Origin: Pseudoalteromonas aliena SW19
GTDB taxonomy: Bacteria > Pseudomonadota > Gammaproteobacteria > Enterobacterales > Alteromonadaceae
Direction: 5' to 3'
DNA length: 64,000 bases
Assembly: GCF_014905615.1 (NCBI RefSeq)
Contig: NZ_AQGU01000027.1
Span: 1 to 64,000, forward strand
Part shown: positions 21,832 through 30,892 of the stretch, one piece after another
Position numbering within the stretch: position 1 is the first letter of the stretch
Layout of the letters: each line of letters begins with the position of its first letter
The notes under the pieces: generated by a model
The model's input: only the letters and a program-made list of their open reading frames with translations
What the model was told of the DNA's origin: nothing
The model's database searches: none
Program-made: the position numbers and the translations under genes

Positions 21832-22072
21832 CTATTTGGAGTTTGGTAAATAGCTAATATTGTATGCTGAGCTCCGTAGTGGCCTCTTGCATATCCTATG
21901 CTCTAGTCTACGGTATTTGTATTCCTATACATCAAACGAAATAGCTCGAAGCCGAGCCATGGCCAGTGATGATGTAGCATTTGCTATGTGGTTCTTTAAA
22001 GCTGTAGGCACTGTGACATTACCTGGATTTAATTAAGAGAAACCCGTTACAGCAATGTAGCGACTTTTTTGC
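21832..22072 (+). repeat. 5S-derived tandem unit 6 with decayed terminator
   Basis: Third tandem copy, closely matching unit 5. Its terminator arm has changed to TGTAGCGAC, which no longer pairs fully with CCCGTTACA, so it has probably lost activity. No open reading frame is shared among the units. Confidence 0.72.
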
Positions 22073-22124
22073 TGCTGGATACTTAAAATACGAAAGTGGT
22101 GTTTTTTGTTATTACCGCTTACTT

Positions 22125-22285
22125 ATACCAAACTGCATAAATCTTTGATCAATTTAACGAATTAAATTGCACTATAACGTCGTTAAAAATTTTTTATTTA
22201 GAACAACTAGATACAAAAATTTTTGCCTAGTTCTAGCGTAATTTTCTTAACGTTAAATAGGCCTCATATATAAGTAGATTGGTAT
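22125..22285. repeat. Family B miniature inverted-repeat element, copy 1
   Basis: 161 bp, bounded by ATACCAAACTGC and GTAGATTGGTAT (complement ATACCAATCTAC). The interior has GTTAAAAATTTTTTATTTAG and AGAACAACTA, as in the other family B copies at 22438 and 23546. No coding capacity. Confidence 0.75.
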
Positions 22286-22437
22286 AATAGGGAGCAAGCG
22301 CATTATATAATCTCTTTTTTGCGTAAAAATAAAACATACTGCCGCAAATTAAACCTTCAAAAGATTAACCGCTGATAATTTCCTTAATATTGAGCAGAGC
22401 TGGTACTTAGCCGGTTGATATAATTTATCTGTTTTTT
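22286..22437. other. Gap between two family B copies
   Basis: No gene is seen. The segment ACATACTGCCGCAAATTAAACC-TTCAAAAGATTAACC at about 22330-22370 resembles the right end of the family C element at 11141-11410 (GCATGCTGCTGCAAATTTAACC). It is probably a worn fragment of that family. Confidence 0.4.
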
Positions 22438-22599
22438 ATACTAATCCGCAATAATACTTAATCAATTTGAGAGATTAAATTCAACGCTAACTGCGTTAAA
22501 AATTTCTGATATAGAACAACTAAATAACCAAATTCTTGCCTTGTTATCGACACGATTTTCTTACCTCAAAATAGATTACTTAATTAAGCGAATTGGTAT
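22438..22599. repeat. Family B miniature inverted-repeat element, copy 2
   Basis: 162 bp from ATACTAATCCGC to GCGAATTGGTAT (complement ATACCAATTCGC). The ends agree at 10 of 12 positions. The interior includes GATATAGAACAACTAAATAA and the long segment TTGCCTTGTTATCGACACG, shared with the interrupted copy at 47931. Confidence 0.8.
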
Positions 22600-22738
22600 T
22601 AGATATAAAAATGTATATCACTCTACTTTAAGCCATTTTAATTTCTGCCTATTAATATTGATTAATTACTGCTCTAAGCTAAATTTTAGTTATATGATTT
22701 ATCGCGTAAATAAAAATTAAAATAATAAGGGTTTAATA

Positions 22739-23533
22739 ATGAATAAGACTAAAAGCCATTCGCATGGGATTTTTTGCTGGTCTGAATTATGTACGCAAAA
22801 CTGGAAAGAGGGTAAAAACTTTTATACTTCATTATTCAGCTGGGGATATGATGATCAAGCTATTGGAGAAGGCGTATATTACACCATGTTACAAAAACAA
22901 GGGGATGATATAGCCGCTATGTATGAAATGCCCAAAGAGCAAGTTGATGGCGGAGTTCCCAGTCACTGGTTGGCGTATATTGCAGTTGATAATGTTGATA
23001 ATTGCGCAGTTAAAGCAAAAATGCTCGGGGCTGAGATTATTGCGGGTCCTCATGATGTTATGAATGCTGGGCGTATGCTGATGCTAATAGATCCTGCTGG
23101 TGCTACGGTGGCTTTGTGGCAAGCAAATGAGCATAAAGGCTGTAAACGCTTAGGTGAATTAAATACACCATATTGGCATGAGCTAGCAACCAAAGATAGC
23201 AAAGTAAGTAGCGATTTTTATTGTTCTTTATTGGGATGGACAAGCGAAATAAAGCCGATGGAAGGCATGGACTACACTTTGTTTTTAGTAGATGGGCAAC
23301 CCATTGCTGGCATGCTTGAAATGACAAGTGAGTGGCCAGAAGATATTTCTGCTCATTGGATGATTTACTTTGCGGTAAAAAACTGCGATGCAACTGTAAA
23401 TAAAGCGATTAGTTTTGGGGGCGAAATATGTGTTCCTGCGACAGATATCCCTGAAGTTGGGCGTTTTAGTGTTATCTGCGACCCCCAAGGCGCTGTATTT
23501 TCGGTGATCGAATCTGCTATGGATAACGTTTAA
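22739..23533 (+). CDS. VOC (glyoxalase/bleomycin-resistance fold) family protein, two domains
   Basis: Protein of 264 residues made of two vicinal-oxygen-chelate modules. Module one (about 8-127) has GIFCWSELCTQNWKEGKNFYTSLFSW and ends AGATVALWQ. Module two (about 140-260) has PYWHELATKDSKVSSDFYCSLLGW and ends PQGAVFSVIE. Proteins with this tandem layout are often annotated as glyoxalase or extradiol-dioxygenase-like and are of unknown substrate. Metal-ligand positions cannot be assigned from sequence alone. Family B elements flank it on both sides (22438 and 23546), and it has no operon partner. Confidence 0.85.
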   Translation: MNKTKSHSHGIFCWSELCTQNWKEGKNFYTSLFSWGYDDQAIGEGVYYTMLQKQGDDIAAMYEMPKEQVDGGVPSHWLAYIAVDNVDNCAVKAKMLGAEIIAGPHDVMNAGRMLMLIDPAGATVALWQANEHKGCKRLGELNTPYWHELATKDSKVSSDFYCSLLGWTSEIKPMEGMDYTLFLVDGQPIAGMLEMTSEWPEDISAHWMIYFAVKNCDATVNKAISFGGEICVPATDIPEVGRFSVICDPQGAVFSVIESAMDNV

Positions 23534-23545
23534 TGCGGTTATGTA

Positions 23546-23707
23546 ATACCAATTTTATTAAAAACATGATCATTCTAGCGTATTAAATAACTCACTAACG
23601 ATGTTAAAAATTATTTATATAGAACAACTATGTATCATAATTTTGGCCTTGTTATTGCGCTATTTTCTTATGGCTGTATTAGATCACTAATTTAATGCAA
23701 TTGGTAT
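23546..23707. repeat. Family B miniature inverted-repeat element, copy 3
   Basis: 162 bp, from ATACCAATTTTATT to GCAATTGGTAT (complement ATACCAATTGC). It begins 12 bases after the VOC gene stop. The first 45 or so and last 30 bases match, in inverted order, the short copy at 52860-52940. The middle carries GTTAAAAATTATTTATATAG and AGAACAACTA. Confidence 0.8.
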
Positions 23708-23784
23708 AATTATTAAGTGCAAAGTTAAATGGCTTTGTGCTTAATTATTTTACACTCCCTTTAGCGTTAATTTATTTGCAATTT

Positions 23785-23793
23785 TGCTATAAT
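23785..23793 (+). promoter_or_regulatory. Probable extended -10 promoter for the cti operon
   Basis: TGCTATAAT is a full consensus extended -10 (TGnTATAAT) 39 bases before the start codon at 23832. No good -35 is seen at the right spacing, which extended -10 promoters do not strictly need. Confidence 0.55.
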
Positions 23794-23831
23794 GCTAACC
23801 AATTAAATCGTCAGTAAGTGCAGAGAACGCA

Positions 23832-24194
23832 ATGGAATTTGAACAAGATAGCAATTTAACCCTCCCTTTATTTCTTTTAGATGAAACATTAAGTGAAAGA
23901 GATTTAGAGCAGCCTGATTTTGAAATATCAATTGGACTTGATGATGAGTTACTTGCTCAAATTTGCCAGAATCCAAGTGAAGATAGCAGTATCGCTATTA
24001 CCGTTAATAGTTATGAATTACTTATTGCTGACTCCCCATATTTAAAGATATTAGATCAAGAACATGATGCGCAAATAACATTAACGCACGGACCGCTTTT
24101 AAGTGTTATTTTAAATACTGAAGATCAAAAGGCATTCGTTTCTCCGCAAATGGATATGATGCCTACTTTCGACTTGGGCGACGAAGACGAATGA
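23832..24194 (+). CDS. Uncharacterised small acidic protein coupled to the fatty-acid isomerase gene
   Basis: Protein of 120 residues, not recognised. It is strongly acidic throughout and ends DLGDEDE. There is no signal peptide or membrane helix, so it is probably cytoplasmic. The sequence shows alternating hydrophobic strands (AITVNSYELLIADSPYLKIL) that suggest a small folded beta-rich domain. Its TGA overlaps the ATG of the downstream cis/trans isomerase gene (ATGA), so the two are translationally coupled. A role in the same response to membrane stress is inferred from position only. Confidence 0.7.
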   Translation: MEFEQDSNLTLPLFLLDETLSERDLEQPDFEISIGLDDELLAQICQNPSEDSSIAITVNSYELLIADSPYLKILDQEHDAQITLTHGPLLSVILNTEDQKAFVSPQMDMMPTFDLGDEDE

Positions 24195-26524
24195 AAAAAA
24201 TCATAATAAGTACATTTGTATTAATAATTCTTAGTGGTTGTGCGTACTTAGGTAATGTTCACTACAATGATTTATTTGGTTTGGAACAAACACAAGAGCG
24301 AATTGTTTCACACTCTACACTTTCTGGTGCTGATTTTTTACAAAATGTAAAGCCGGTGCTAGATACCCGCTGTGTGGTTTGCCATGGTTGCTATGATGCT
24401 CCGTGCCAACTTAAGCTGTCATCGCCTGAAGGAATAGATCGAGGGTTGAGTAAAGAGTTGGTTTACGATGGAACTCGTTTATTGGCAACTACTCCGAGCC
24501 GTTTATTATTTGATGCGACTAACACTCAGCAATGGCGGGAAAAAAACTTTACGCCGGTACTTAATGAGCGAATACAAACTGAAGAGGCGAATTTAGCCGG
24601 CAGTGTTTTATTTAATAGTTTAGTACTTAAACAAAGCCATGAATTACCAGCAAATGAAGTATTAGACGATGAGTTTGATTTTTCTTTAAATCGCTCTCAA
24701 ACTTGTGCAACGATGGGGGAATTTGATCAATTAGCTGATGAACAACCTCATGGTGGTATGCCCTATGGATTGCCTGGCGTATCACGCGAAGAGTTTAATC
24801 ATCTACAAAGATGGCTTAAAACAGGCGGTAAAATGTCGCATATTGCGCCGCCAAGTAAACTCGAGCAAAATAAAATAAACGGATGGGAAGCCTTTTTAAA
24901 TCAAGACAGTTTAAAATATCAGTTATCGGCTCGTTATATTTATGAACACTGGTTTTTAGCACATATTTATTTTACCCCAGAAAATCCACAGAGCTTTTTT
25001 AAGTTAGTACGATCTAGCACACCCCCAGGAGAGAAAATAAAGCTTATTAATACACGTCGCCCTTATGACGACCCTAAGGTTAGTCGTGTTTATTACCGAT
25101 TTATGCAAGAGCGCACAACAATATTATCTAAAACGCATTTACCGCTAGAGCTTAATGAAGCTAAATTACTGCGTTTATATGATCAATTTATTGCTCCTGA
25201 TTATACTGTTACTCAAATGCCAAGTTATAAGCCTGAGTCAGCATCTAACCCATTTAAAACATTCGAAGTTATTCCTATTAATTCAAAATATCAGTTTATG
25301 CTGGATGAGGCAGAATTAATTATAATGGGCTTTATTAAAGGGCCTGTTTGTCGTGGTCAAATTGCTTTAAATGTGATTAATGACCATTTTTGGGTCGCGT
25401 TTGCTGATCCAGCTAAAGTAGCTACTCCCGCTGTTGGTGAAATGCTAATGCAACATGAAGATGCGCTTGAACTGCCCGCAGCTGAGGAAAGTAATGCCTT
25501 ACCTATTTCTAACTGGGTTAAATATTCAGCGTTAGAACAAAAATATTTAAAAGCAAAGGTTGGCCTTGCTAATGAAATGTTTAAAGGCGGGGAGCACTTA
25601 ACAACTGACTTATTATGGAAAGGCGATGGGCATAATGAAAATGCGGCACTGACTATTTTTCGTCATTTTGATAGTGCTACTGTTGTGAAAGGCTTTATAG
25701 GACAAGAGCCAAAAACTACATGGATCCTCGATTATGCCTTATTTGAACGTATACATTACCTTCTAGTCGCCGGCTTTGATGTGTATGGTAATGTTGGGCA
25801 TCAGCTAATAACGCGTTTATATATGGACTTTTTACGTTTAGAAGGTGAGCAAAACTTTTTAGCATTATTACCTGAGCATAAGCGTGATCAAATTAAAAAA
25901 CATTGGTATCGCAAATCGCCACCGAGTCTTGCTGACTTTTTTAAAAATAATCGAGAGTTTAGCCAACCAAGTGGTATTAAATATGAAACAAATGACCCTC
26001 AACATGAGCTTTATGGCTTAATGAAAGAGGCTTTAGCGCCAGTGTTAAGTAAGCAATATGACTATACTCAAGTGCCTAAAGCGCTAGGCGTAATAAATGC
26101 TATGCCAGCAAAAGCAGTTAATTTATTGCCGCAATTATCTTTTGTTTTAGTTAAGCAGTCTGATGATAGCCACAAGGCTTATACTATTATTCATCACAAT
26201 GCACACTACAATATATCCAGTTTATTGAATGAAGATGGGCAACGTGCTTATAAGGAGGATACAGCGACTATTGTTCCAGGCTTTATTGGTGACTATCCAG
26301 AATCTATTTGGTATTTAAATAATGATCAGCAAGTGGCTGCTTTTACAGAGCAATTACCCATGATGGAAATAGAGGCTGATTATAGAGCATTAAAGTCTAA
26401 GTTTGGTATTCGACGTACTCACCCTCAATTTTGGCAGTATAGTGATATTTTGCACGATACAGCTAAACAGTATCGCGGTATAGAATATGGAATGTTCGAT
26501 TATAATCGATTAGAGAACCGATAA
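24191..26524 (+). CDS. cti: Cis/trans fatty acid isomerase (periplasmic cytochrome c type)
   Basis: Protein of 777 residues of the Cti family, which converts cis-unsaturated phospholipid acyl chains to trans without changing membrane lipid content, stiffening membranes under solvent, heat or salt stress. The N-terminus has a lipoprotein-type signal ending LSGC (Cys17). The covalent-heme motif CVVCH lies at about 61-65 within RCVVCHGCYDAPCQLKL, essential in the family. Later segments such as YIYEHWFLAHIYF and TRLYMDFLRLEGE are family-typical. It is coupled to the acidic protein upstream and ends before a terminator. Confidence 0.92.
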   Translation: MKKIIISTFVLIILSGCAYLGNVHYNDLFGLEQTQERIVSHSTLSGADFLQNVKPVLDTRCVVCHGCYDAPCQLKLSSPEGIDRGLSKELVYDGTRLLATTPSRLLFDATNTQQWREKNFTPVLNERIQTEEANLAGSVLFNSLVLKQSHELPANEVLDDEFDFSLNRSQTCATMGEFDQLADEQPHGGMPYGLPGVSREEFNHLQRWLKTGGKMSHIAPPSKLEQNKINGWEAFLNQDSLKYQLSARYIYEHWFLAHIYFTPENPQSFFKLVRSSTPPGEKIKLINTRRPYDDPKVSRVYYRFMQERTTILSKTHLPLELNEAKLLRLYDQFIAPDYTVTQMPSYKPESASNPFKTFEVIPINSKYQFMLDEAELIIMGFIKGPVCRGQIALNVINDHFWVAFADPAKVATPAVGEMLMQHEDALELPAAEESNALPISNWVKYSALEQKYLKAKVGLANEMFKGGEHLTTDLLWKGDGHNENAALTIFRHFDSATVVKGFIGQEPKTTWILDYALFERIHYLLVAGFDVYGNVGHQLITRLYMDFLRLEGEQNFLALLPEHKRDQIKKHWYRKSPPSLADFFKNNREFSQPSGIKYETNDPQHELYGLMKEALAPVLSKQYDYTQVPKALGVINAMPAKAVNLLPQLSFVLVKQSDDSHKAYTIIHHNAHYNISSLLNEDGQRAYKEDTATIVPGFIGDYPESIWYLNNDQQVAAFTEQLPMMEIEADYRALKSKFGIRRTHPQFWQYSDILHDTAKQYRGIEYGMFDYNRLENR

Positions 26525-26545
26525 TTAAAATAGTTTTTTTTATTG

Positions 26546-26571
26546 GCTCAGCTTTTAAGTTGGGCTTTTTT
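26546..26571 (+). terminator. Terminator after cti
   Basis: GCTCAGCT pairs with AGTTGGGC (with two wobble pairs) around TTTA, followed by TTTTTTATTT. Confidence 0.75.
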
Positions 26572-26646
26572 ATTTAAAAATCATATTGAAGCCGTTTATT
26601 TGTTTTAAAAAATTAAGCTACACTTAAAACAAAAACTGGCCATAGT

Positions 26647-28368
26647 ATGTTTAAAGTTGTCGCAAATATCCGAACCCGCTACCAATGGGCTTTAATCGCA
26701 ATCGCGGTATTAATAAGCATATCAGCATCACTTATGCAGTATTTTTTATCAGTGCAAAAATATGATGCAAAAATTATCAATATTGCAGGTAAACAAAGAA
26801 TGCTTTCGCAAAAAATTGCTTGGCATAGTAATGAATTACTCATATCTTCAGTAGATGCTAGCAACCATATTAAAGCGCTAAAAGCGTCATTACTATTATT
26901 TAAAAATAGTCATGAGTATTTGCTTTCTAAAAATGATGATGGCGAATATCAGTACCTTACTCCTAAGCTTGTAAAGCTATACACATCAACTCCGAATAAA
27001 CTCGACTCTCAAGTTAAGGTATTTATTCAAGAGGCTGAAAGTCTACTTTATCAACAAGGACAAGTAGATAGGCAAATATTCTCTGTTACACAAGTTGAAG
27101 TTCTATTAAAACAGTTAGATTATGCTGTAAGTTTATTTGAGACCGAAGCAATCACAAAAATGAACTGGGTGTCTAATCTTGAGCTACTATTTTGGCTTGC
27201 TGCCATGCTATTGCTACTTGTAGAGCTACGGTTTGTATTTATGCCAATGGAAAAGGAGATACTTAATGCGTTGACTGATTCTCAAAAACAGAAGGAGTTT
27301 GCTTATCAGGTGAGTAAAAATAAAGAACATTTTATTGCCAGAGCTAGTCATGAATTCAGAACGCCATTGCAAGGGCTGATTTCGTCAATCGAAACTCTAT
27401 ATATTAAAGATGAGCAAAAAAAAATTAAAATGCAGGCGGCTTTTTGCGCGTCAAGAATAATAGCGATGCTCGATGAACTTCAAGATTTACAAGCATTGAG
27501 TTTAGGGCATTGGTCACTGCAATTAACAAATACAAATTTATTACGATCACTAGAAAGAATATTAACCACTTATGAGTATGCTTATGAGCAGAAAGGTATA
27601 AGGTTGATAACCTCGTTCGATTCGACTCTTAATTGTACTACTGAACTCGATCATAAGCGTTTGCAGCAGATGCTAGCTGAATTATTAAGTAATGCGTTAA
27701 AGTTTACCGTGCAGGGTGAAGTTCATATCGATGCTAAAGTGGATTACGAGCAATTAATTGTTACGGTAAAAGATACAGGATGTGGTTTTTTAAGTCAGGT
27801 AGATAGCCCTGTATTTAATTCGCAGGAGCAAAGCAATCATTTTCAAGGCCTTAGAACAGGCCTTGCGCGCGTGCAATACATTGTTAAAGCTTTTCATGGC
27901 AAAATATTATTTGAAAATAATGAACATGGGGGGGCGTTGGTCACGCTTAAAATACCAATTACTATTAATGAGCCAGATAAATCGAAGAAGACAATACTAC
28001 CTTCAACGCTTCATTGCTTAGTTGTTGAAGATAACCCATTAAATATGCTGGTATTAACACGAGTTTTGACATCACTCGGTTATAGCTGCGTATCTGCTGA
28101 AAATGGTAAAGTAGCCTGTGAAATGGTCACTAGAGAACGATATGACGTAATATTTATGGATTTAAATATGCCCGTAATGGATGGCTTTGAAGCGAGTAAA
28201 AAAATACGAACATTTGATCAATCAACACCAATCATTGTTGTTACTGCAAATACCTCCGATAGTGATATCGCGTATGCAGGTGAATGTGGGATTAATGCCC
28301 ATGTTTTTAAGCCTATAGATAAGCAGATGGTGATTGATGTATTAGCGAAAGTGTATAGTCGTAAATAG
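26647..28368 (+). CDS. Hybrid sensor histidine kinase with PilJ-type sensor domain
   Basis: Protein of 573 residues. A membrane helix (about 15-35) leads to a periplasmic sensor with the motif INIAGKQRMLSQKIAW, as in PilJ/NarX-type type IV pilus methyl-accepting N-domains. A second helix lies at about 180-200. The cytoplasmic part has HisKA with FIARASHEFRTPLQGLI (phospho-His), a HATPase domain (LLSNALKFT, VKDTGCGF) and a C-terminal receiver (VVEDNPLNML; phospho-Asp in IFMDLNMPVMDGFE; Lys in FKPID). No output gene is adjacent, so the phosphate probably goes to an HPt protein elsewhere. The signal is unknown. Confidence 0.9.
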   Translation: MFKVVANIRTRYQWALIAIAVLISISASLMQYFLSVQKYDAKIINIAGKQRMLSQKIAWHSNELLISSVDASNHIKALKASLLLFKNSHEYLLSKNDDGEYQYLTPKLVKLYTSTPNKLDSQVKVFIQEAESLLYQQGQVDRQIFSVTQVEVLLKQLDYAVSLFETEAITKMNWVSNLELLFWLAAMLLLLVELRFVFMPMEKEILNALTDSQKQKEFAYQVSKNKEHFIARASHEFRTPLQGLISSIETLYIKDEQKKIKMQAAFCASRIIAMLDELQDLQALSLGHWSLQLTNTNLLRSLERILTTYEYAYEQKGIRLITSFDSTLNCTTELDHKRLQQMLAELLSNALKFTVQGEVHIDAKVDYEQLIVTVKDTGCGFLSQVDSPVFNSQEQSNHFQGLRTGLARVQYIVKAFHGKILFENNEHGGALVTLKIPITINEPDKSKKTILPSTLHCLVVEDNPLNMLVLTRVLTSLGYSCVSAENGKVACEMVTRERYDVIFMDLNMPVMDGFEASKKIRTFDQSTPIIVVTANTSDSDIAYAGECGINAHVFKPIDKQMVIDVLAKVYSRK

Positions 28369-28486
28369 GTCTATTTTTGATATCTCAAATGACAAAATTT
28401 TATCAACTCAGTGCTTTTAGCTGTAAAGTAAATTATCTAAATTGTTATTGTGTAAATAAAATTAGGAAGTAGCTCAGCGTATAAAA

Positions 28487-28510
28487 ATGAGCAAACATTG
28501 GCCTGCTCAT
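28487..28510 (-). terminator. Terminator of the TraB/GumN-family gene
   Basis: ATGAGCA at 28487-28493 pairs with TGCTCAT at 28504-28510. Read on the minus strand the stem is followed by TTTTTATAC. The 158-bp gap between the two converging genes holds nothing else recognisable. Confidence 0.65.
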
Positions 28511-28526
28511 TTCATTTTATAGAGGA

Positions 28527-29405
28527 TTAAATACGGCTAACGGTAAAACCTTGCTTTTGTAGTTGTTTAATTAAACCGTGTTGCTCAGGTAAGTGTAGAG
28601 CGCCCACCGCAATAAATAGCTGCTCGTTTGCTAAACGTGGTGTGAGTTGTTTAACCCAATTGTTGTTACGATTAATTAACATTACTTGCTCGCTGATCTT
28701 ACCGTAGTCACTCTCATCAAAACTCATGTTGTAGTAATCGGTTAGTGTATCCATGTCACCGCTTTTCCATGCATTAACTAACTTGATAAAGTAAGTATTA
28801 ATATCGGCTAGTTGCTCAAAGGTTTCTTCAATCATTTCATTGCTTAATAGCGCCATACCATCAAACATTTGTAGTTGCTGCTCTAGGGTTTCAAGCTCGC
28901 CAATTTTAATATTATGCTCTTTAGCATAACTAAGCACTTGCTTGTCTATGCCCGTTTGATCAGAAAAGCCTGCATTTTGAAATTCAATTTGCATCATGGT
29001 AACCATTACGGCCCATGGCTTTAAAGCATTGAACATAGCAATATCAATCGATTTTTTAGCAAAGTAGCCTTTTAGTTTATTGTAATTTTGTTTAGTCAGT
29101 TCTGTTTGCAGTGTTTTGCCATTGGTTTGCATCATAAGTGGCATTGAGCGCTGCTGCATTTCAAATGGTGTAAGTTTACTTATATCAACCTCTACAATAA
29201 CCTCTTTGCTTGCGCTAATTGCATCTGTTATCTTTTTAGGTAACCCATTCATGCTGGCATCACCAACATGTACAGTGCCAAATAAGTAAGAGCTAACGCC
29301 ATTTTTTTCTATTTTATATAAAGCGGGATCAGCGTAGCTGTTAAAACTAAATGTTATAAGCAACGCCACAATAAATAAATGGCTCATGCGGATCAGGGCA
29401 TTCAT
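28527..29405 (-). CDS. TraB/GumN family protein
   Basis: Protein of 292 residues with an N-terminal signal peptide (hydrophobic stretch LFIVALLITFSFNSYA then DPALYKIEK). It is exported. Family signatures are SYLFGTVHVGD near residue 40, the conserved GELETLEQQLQMFD in the centre, and FIAVGALHLPEQHGLIKQLQKQGF at the end. The conserved GxxH and GxLH motifs are thought to form a metalloprotease-like site related to Tiki proteins; activity in bacteria is not settled. It follows the two-component kinase gene by 50 bases on the same strand and may be read with it. Confidence 0.88.
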   Translation of the reverse strand: MNALIRMSHLFIVALLITFSFNSYADPALYKIEKNGVSSYLFGTVHVGDASMNGLPKKITDAISASKEVIVEVDISKLTPFEMQQRSMPLMMQTNGKTLQTELTKQNYNKLKGYFAKKSIDIAMFNALKPWAVMVTMMQIEFQNAGFSDQTGIDKQVLSYAKEHNIKIGELETLEQQLQMFDGMALLSNEMIEETFEQLADINTYFIKLVNAWKSGDMDTLTDYYNMSFDESDYGKISEQVMLINRNNNWVKQLTPRLANEQLFIAVGALHLPEQHGLIKQLQKQGFTVSRI

Positions 29406-29455
29406 GGTTTATCCTTAAAATTTCGAGAATTAGTAATATAAATACTAACCTAAAT

Positions 29456-30892
29456 TCACTTAGTGGGTAACGTTAATATAAACGTTAGCGTGGTATCTTT
29501 GGTATTGTTAGCTGTAATTGTAAGACCATTTAAGTTACACAAGCTCTGCACAATAGATAACCCTAAACCGTGGCGTTGATTATTAGTTCGTGACGAATCT
29601 AACTGATAGAGCGGATCAAAAATAGCGGTCAACTGATCGTGACTTAGTGGCTTGTGTATTTTATTACTAACACAGACAGTAATATTTTTCGTGTTATTTA
29701 CCGCACTTAATCTAATAGGGTCTTCAGGAAGTCCATAAAATAGTGCGTTATCAATCAAATTACACAAAATAGTATTTAAACTAAATTCGTCAGCCATAAG
29801 TGTAAGGTCTTCACTAATATTGCTTCTTAAACGCGATTTAATAGTTGGGTGCTTAAAAGTCAGTTCATTAATAGTTTGATTGACTAAGTTATTGAGGGTG
29901 ATTGCTTTTATATCTAATTTCATTGTACTGCTGTTTGAACGTTGTAATAACAATAGGTTATTTACTATCGTTTTCATACGCTGTGAAATATTAAGTACAT
30001 CACTGGTATAGGTGTCGCTAATACGTTTATCGTCAGGGTAGCGAATAGCCACTTCTGAAAGGCTTATGAGTTCAGCTATTGGGGTTTTTAGCTCGTGTGC
30101 AATGTCGCTTGTTAGGCGTTTTTCATTACTATAGAGTTGCTGATTAACGGTAATAAACTTATTTAGCTCGTTACGTATGGGTTCTATTTCTTCTACTTTA
30201 AAGTCGCTTTCTATTGTTTGCGCAACACCAGTAATATCGAGTAGCTTAATTTGGTCGTTTAAATTGTGTAGCGGGTGCAGGCCTTTATTTACAATGCGTG
30301 TCACTAAATAGCGCACACCAAACACACCAAGCACACAGGTTAAAATAAAGACCACATCAATAATAATCAGTACTTTATTAAGTTCGGCTGTCGGCGCTGC
30401 AATTGCAAGTGTCATGGTATTAAAAACAGCAGAGTGAGTGGGGTTTCTATCATCTTTTTGGGCTACAAAGTGACTTATAAGTGCGCGGCCATCACGCCCG
30501 TTAGGAAGCTCGTAATCTATAATTTTAGATTCGTTTATCGGCATTTTTAAAAAAGGCAGGTTAGCATTTTCATAAAGCGCTAATGAGTCCGAACGCTCAA
30601 AAACATCACTGCCATGCCATAGCTGGTAAAACTCAGTGGCATCGGCAGCCTCATACTCCGACATAAACTCACCAGCAAAATCAAATTCAACCACGTTGTT
30701 GTCATCTTCAACTAAGGTTTTTAAGTAGTTAGCTTTATTAGTTAAAGACTGATTGAACTGATCTTCCACCCAAGTATCAACGCTTAAATCAACGGTTAAA
30801 AATATGGTGAATAAAATAACCGAAAGTACAGCGCTAATATTATTAACGAGTTTACGTTTTATTGAGTGACTTTTATTTTGTTGTTGCGACAT
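29456..30892 (-). CDS. Sensor histidine kinase of the lipid A modification locus (PmrB-like)
   Basis: Protein of 478 residues from the ATG at 30892; an in-frame GTG at 30904 is possible. Two membrane helices (about 20-40 and 180-205) flank an acidic periplasmic domain (for example VEFDFAGEFMSEYEAADATE). HAMP, HisKA (DIAHELKTPIAELI) and HATPase (LCNLIDNALFYG, RHGLGLSIVQSL) domains follow. It overlaps the regulator gene. Orthodox PmrB senses ferric iron or acid through ExxE motifs; an exact ExxE pair is not evident here, so the signal is uncertain. The PmrB analogy rests on its eptA neighbour and the operator-like repeat upstream of eptA. Confidence 0.87.
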   Translation of the reverse strand: MSQQQNKSHSIKRKLVNNISAVLSVILFTIFLTVDLSVDTWVEDQFNQSLTNKANYLKTLVEDDNNVVEFDFAGEFMSEYEAADATEFYQLWHGSDVFERSDSLALYENANLPFLKMPINESKIIDYELPNGRDGRALISHFVAQKDDRNPTHSAVFNTMTLAIAAPTAELNKVLIIIDVVFILTCVLGVFGVRYLVTRIVNKGLHPLHNLNDQIKLLDITGVAQTIESDFKVEEIEPIRNELNKFITVNQQLYSNEKRLTSDIAHELKTPIAELISLSEVAIRYPDDKRISDTYTSDVLNISQRMKTIVNNLLLLQRSNSSTMKLDIKAITLNNLVNQTINELTFKHPTIKSRLRSNISEDLTLMADEFSLNTILCNLIDNALFYGLPEDPIRLSAVNNTKNITVCVSNKIHKPLSHDQLTAIFDPLYQLDSSRTNNQRHGLGLSIVQSLCNLNGLTITANNTKDTTLTFILTLPTK

